DNA of 64,000 nucleotides, taken from the NCBI RefSeq assembly GCF_900111095.1, contig NZ_FOGB01000008.1, forward strand, positions 75,275 to 139,274. Direction: 5' to 3'. The translations under genes were made by a program, and so were the position numbers. This stretch comes from Amphritea atlantica. GTDB taxonomy: Bacteria; Pseudomonadota; Gammaproteobacteria; Pseudomonadales; Balneatricaceae. The notes below the pieces were generated by a model. It was not told the origin of the DNA and searched no databases. It saw only the letters and a list, made by a program, of their open reading frames with translations. This document shows positions 62,850-64,000 of the stretch, one piece after another (the stretch's first letter is position 1; each line of letters begins with the position of its first letter).

Positions 62850-63862
62850 AATCTGAAAATCTGTCTGTGACTGCCGCTGCTGCAAACACTACTGGGGTCG
62901 CTGTGAATAAAACCTACTGGATCAAAAGCATCATTTTGCTGGGATTGCTGGGCGTGCTGATTGCGTTGCCCTGGTTTACAGGCTATTCGACTCAGCGACT
63001 GATGGTTGAGCTATTTACTTTCTATGCCATCGCGCTGGCCTGGAATCTGCTGGCCGGATATGGCGGTATTGTTTCGGTGGGCCAGCATGTGTTTGTGGGT
63101 ATCGGAGCCTATGCGATGTTCTCGGTTTCAACGACCTTTTCCCTCAACCCCTGGCTGGCACTGCCTGCATCGATCATCGTCTCAATACTGTTTGCGCTGA
63201 TCTTTGCTGTACCGATGTTTCGCTTACGGGGCGCCTATTTTGCGGTAGGTACCTGGGTGCTGGCGGAGATGGCCCGTATTGCGGTGCTTAACAGCGACTG
63301 GCTGGGAGCCGGTGGTGGTATTCCTCTTACCACCATGACCGGTATCAGTCGCTGGTTACGCAATGCCGGGGTTTACTGGGCTGCACTGGCGGTCGGGGCT
63401 GGCTCACTGGCGGTTATCTGGTGGCTGATGCGCGGACGGCTTGGGCTGGCCCTGCTCAGTGTTCGTGACAGTGAAGCGGCGGCGTCTGCCAGTGGGGTTA
63501 ACGTACTGCGTACCAAAGTGATTCTCTGGGTGATTGCTGCGGCTATCACCGGCACGGCGGGTGCGGTGGCCTATATGAATACGTTGCAGGTATCCCCGGG
63601 TGCCACCTTCTCACTCAACTGGACCGCTGCGGCTATCTTTATCGCTGTACTGGGGGGGATCGGCACTCTGGAAGGGCCGCTGATTGGCGTAATTGTCTAC
63701 TTCCTGTTGCGCGAGTGTTTCAGCAGCTATGGCAGTTGGTATTTCATCATACTGGGGTGTATCGCCATTCTGACAATGGTGCTTGCACCGGGTGGTGCGT
63801 GGAGTCTTATAACCCGCCGGAAACAGATTGATCCGTTTGGGATACGCAGGATTTTATCCTGA
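62846..63862 (+). CDS. Liv-type ABC transporter permease (LivM-like)
   Basis: 338 residues with about ten membrane segments. LivM blocks include LAWNLLAGYGGIVSVGQHVFVGIGAYA, FRLRGAYFAVGTWVLAEM and SVRDSEAAASASGVNV. It is translationally coupled to the LivH-like gene by an ATGA overlap and completes the transporter. Confidence 0.93.
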   Translation: MKSENLSVTAAAANTTGVAVNKTYWIKSIILLGLLGVLIALPWFTGYSTQRLMVELFTFYAIALAWNLLAGYGGIVSVGQHVFVGIGAYAMFSVSTTFSLNPWLALPASIIVSILFALIFAVPMFRLRGAYFAVGTWVLAEMARIAVLNSDWLGAGGGIPLTTMTGISRWLRNAGVYWAALAVGAGSLAVIWWLMRGRLGLALLSVRDSEAAASASGVNVLRTKVILWVIAAAITGTAGAVAYMNTLQVSPGATFSLNWTAAAIFIAVLGGIGTLEGPLIGVIVYFLLRECFSSYGSWYFIILGCIAILTMVLAPGGAWSLITRRKQIDPFGIRRILS

Positions 63863-63957
63863 ATAAACCCGTTTTCTCTTAAACCTTTTACAACACAGCC
63901 TGGCTCCATGCATGAGCATGGAACGGGATAACTATGTCTTAAAATTGGAGACGCATA

Positions 63958-64000
63958 ATGAAAAAAATCAAATACTCCGCTCATGCAGTGATTGCTGCCA
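63958..64000 (+). CDS. Start of an exported protein, truncated by the window edge
   Basis: ATG preceded by TTGGAG, then MKKIKYSAHAVIAA, which looks like the beginning of a Sec signal peptide. Only 14 codons are visible, so no function can be given. A short hairpin CCATGC-ATGA-GCATGG lies upstream at 63906-63921. Confidence 0.5.
   Translation, partial: MKKIKYSAHAVIAA

Overview
The window looks like a chromosome segment of a heterotrophic marine gammaproteobacterium, probably Oceanospirillaceae-like (an Amphritea, Neptunomonas or Marinobacterium type). This is inferred from the FtsA/FtsZ sequences, the many TRAP, tripartite-tricarboxylate and ABC uptake systems, a DMSP-demethylase-like protein and the mix of CoA-linked catabolic operons. 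No taxonomic search was possible.

Layout. 1-2.4 kb: end of the dcw division cluster (ftsA, ftsZ) with a strong terminator. The lpxC gene usually found next is absent. 2.5-6.3 kb: an accessory zone. It holds a tRNA-Ser(GGA) preceded by tandem 125-bp repeats that each begin with the first bases of the tRNA, an AT-rich CoiA-like zinc-finger gene, a decayed small ORF and a leucine-rich-repeat protein kinase. 6.7-10.8 kb: OsmC protein, crotonase, acyl-CoA synthetase and a LysR regulator. 11.2-15.9 kb: a one-carbon module (MTHFR-like, FolD, DmdA-like, PurU) able in principle to take a methyl group from DMSP or a related methyl donor through tetrahydrofolate to formate. The dmdA promoter and a broken 5' piece of dmdA are duplicated in front of the MTHFR gene. 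16.2-20.9 kb: Lrp regulator, a broken TRAP binding-protein gene, AbrB-type membrane protein, LysR and porin.

21.1-27.3 kb (minus): a four-gene beta-oxidation operon (enoyl-CoA hydratase, ADP-forming acyl-CoA synthetase, FadB-like fusion, thiolase). 27.9-39.7 kb: carboxylate uptake and CoA-transfer genes, comprising TctB/TctA, a TRAP DctPQM operon, an isochorismatase-like hydrolase, MmgE/PrpD, a CaiB-type CoA-transferase, a distant TctC and a LysR. 40.2-45.8 kb: thioesterase, CcoG, a MocR regulator, and siroheme nitrite/sulfite reductase with its DUF934 partner.

46.1-57.8 kb is the most unusual part. It holds a NrtA/CynA-type ABC transporter, a sigma-54 activator, a two-domain rhodanese, an OsmC-like protein, an acyl-CoA-dehydrogenase-fold flavoprotein, a rubredoxin/rubredoxin-reductase fusion, cyanase, a TauE/SafE exporter and an ETHE1/Blh-like metallo-hydrolase. 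Three transcription units carry the same TGACAAT/ATTGTCA palindromic operator about 70-80 bp before a GG-N10-GC (or near) sigma-54 promoter, so they look like one regulon. Cyanase plus several sulfane-sulfur and sulfite proteins suggests use or detoxification of a compound carrying both S and C-N, with thiocyanate the leading guess. 57.9-64 kb: an AraC regulator divergent from a Liv/urea-type ABC transporter operon; the window ends in the first codons of another exported protein.
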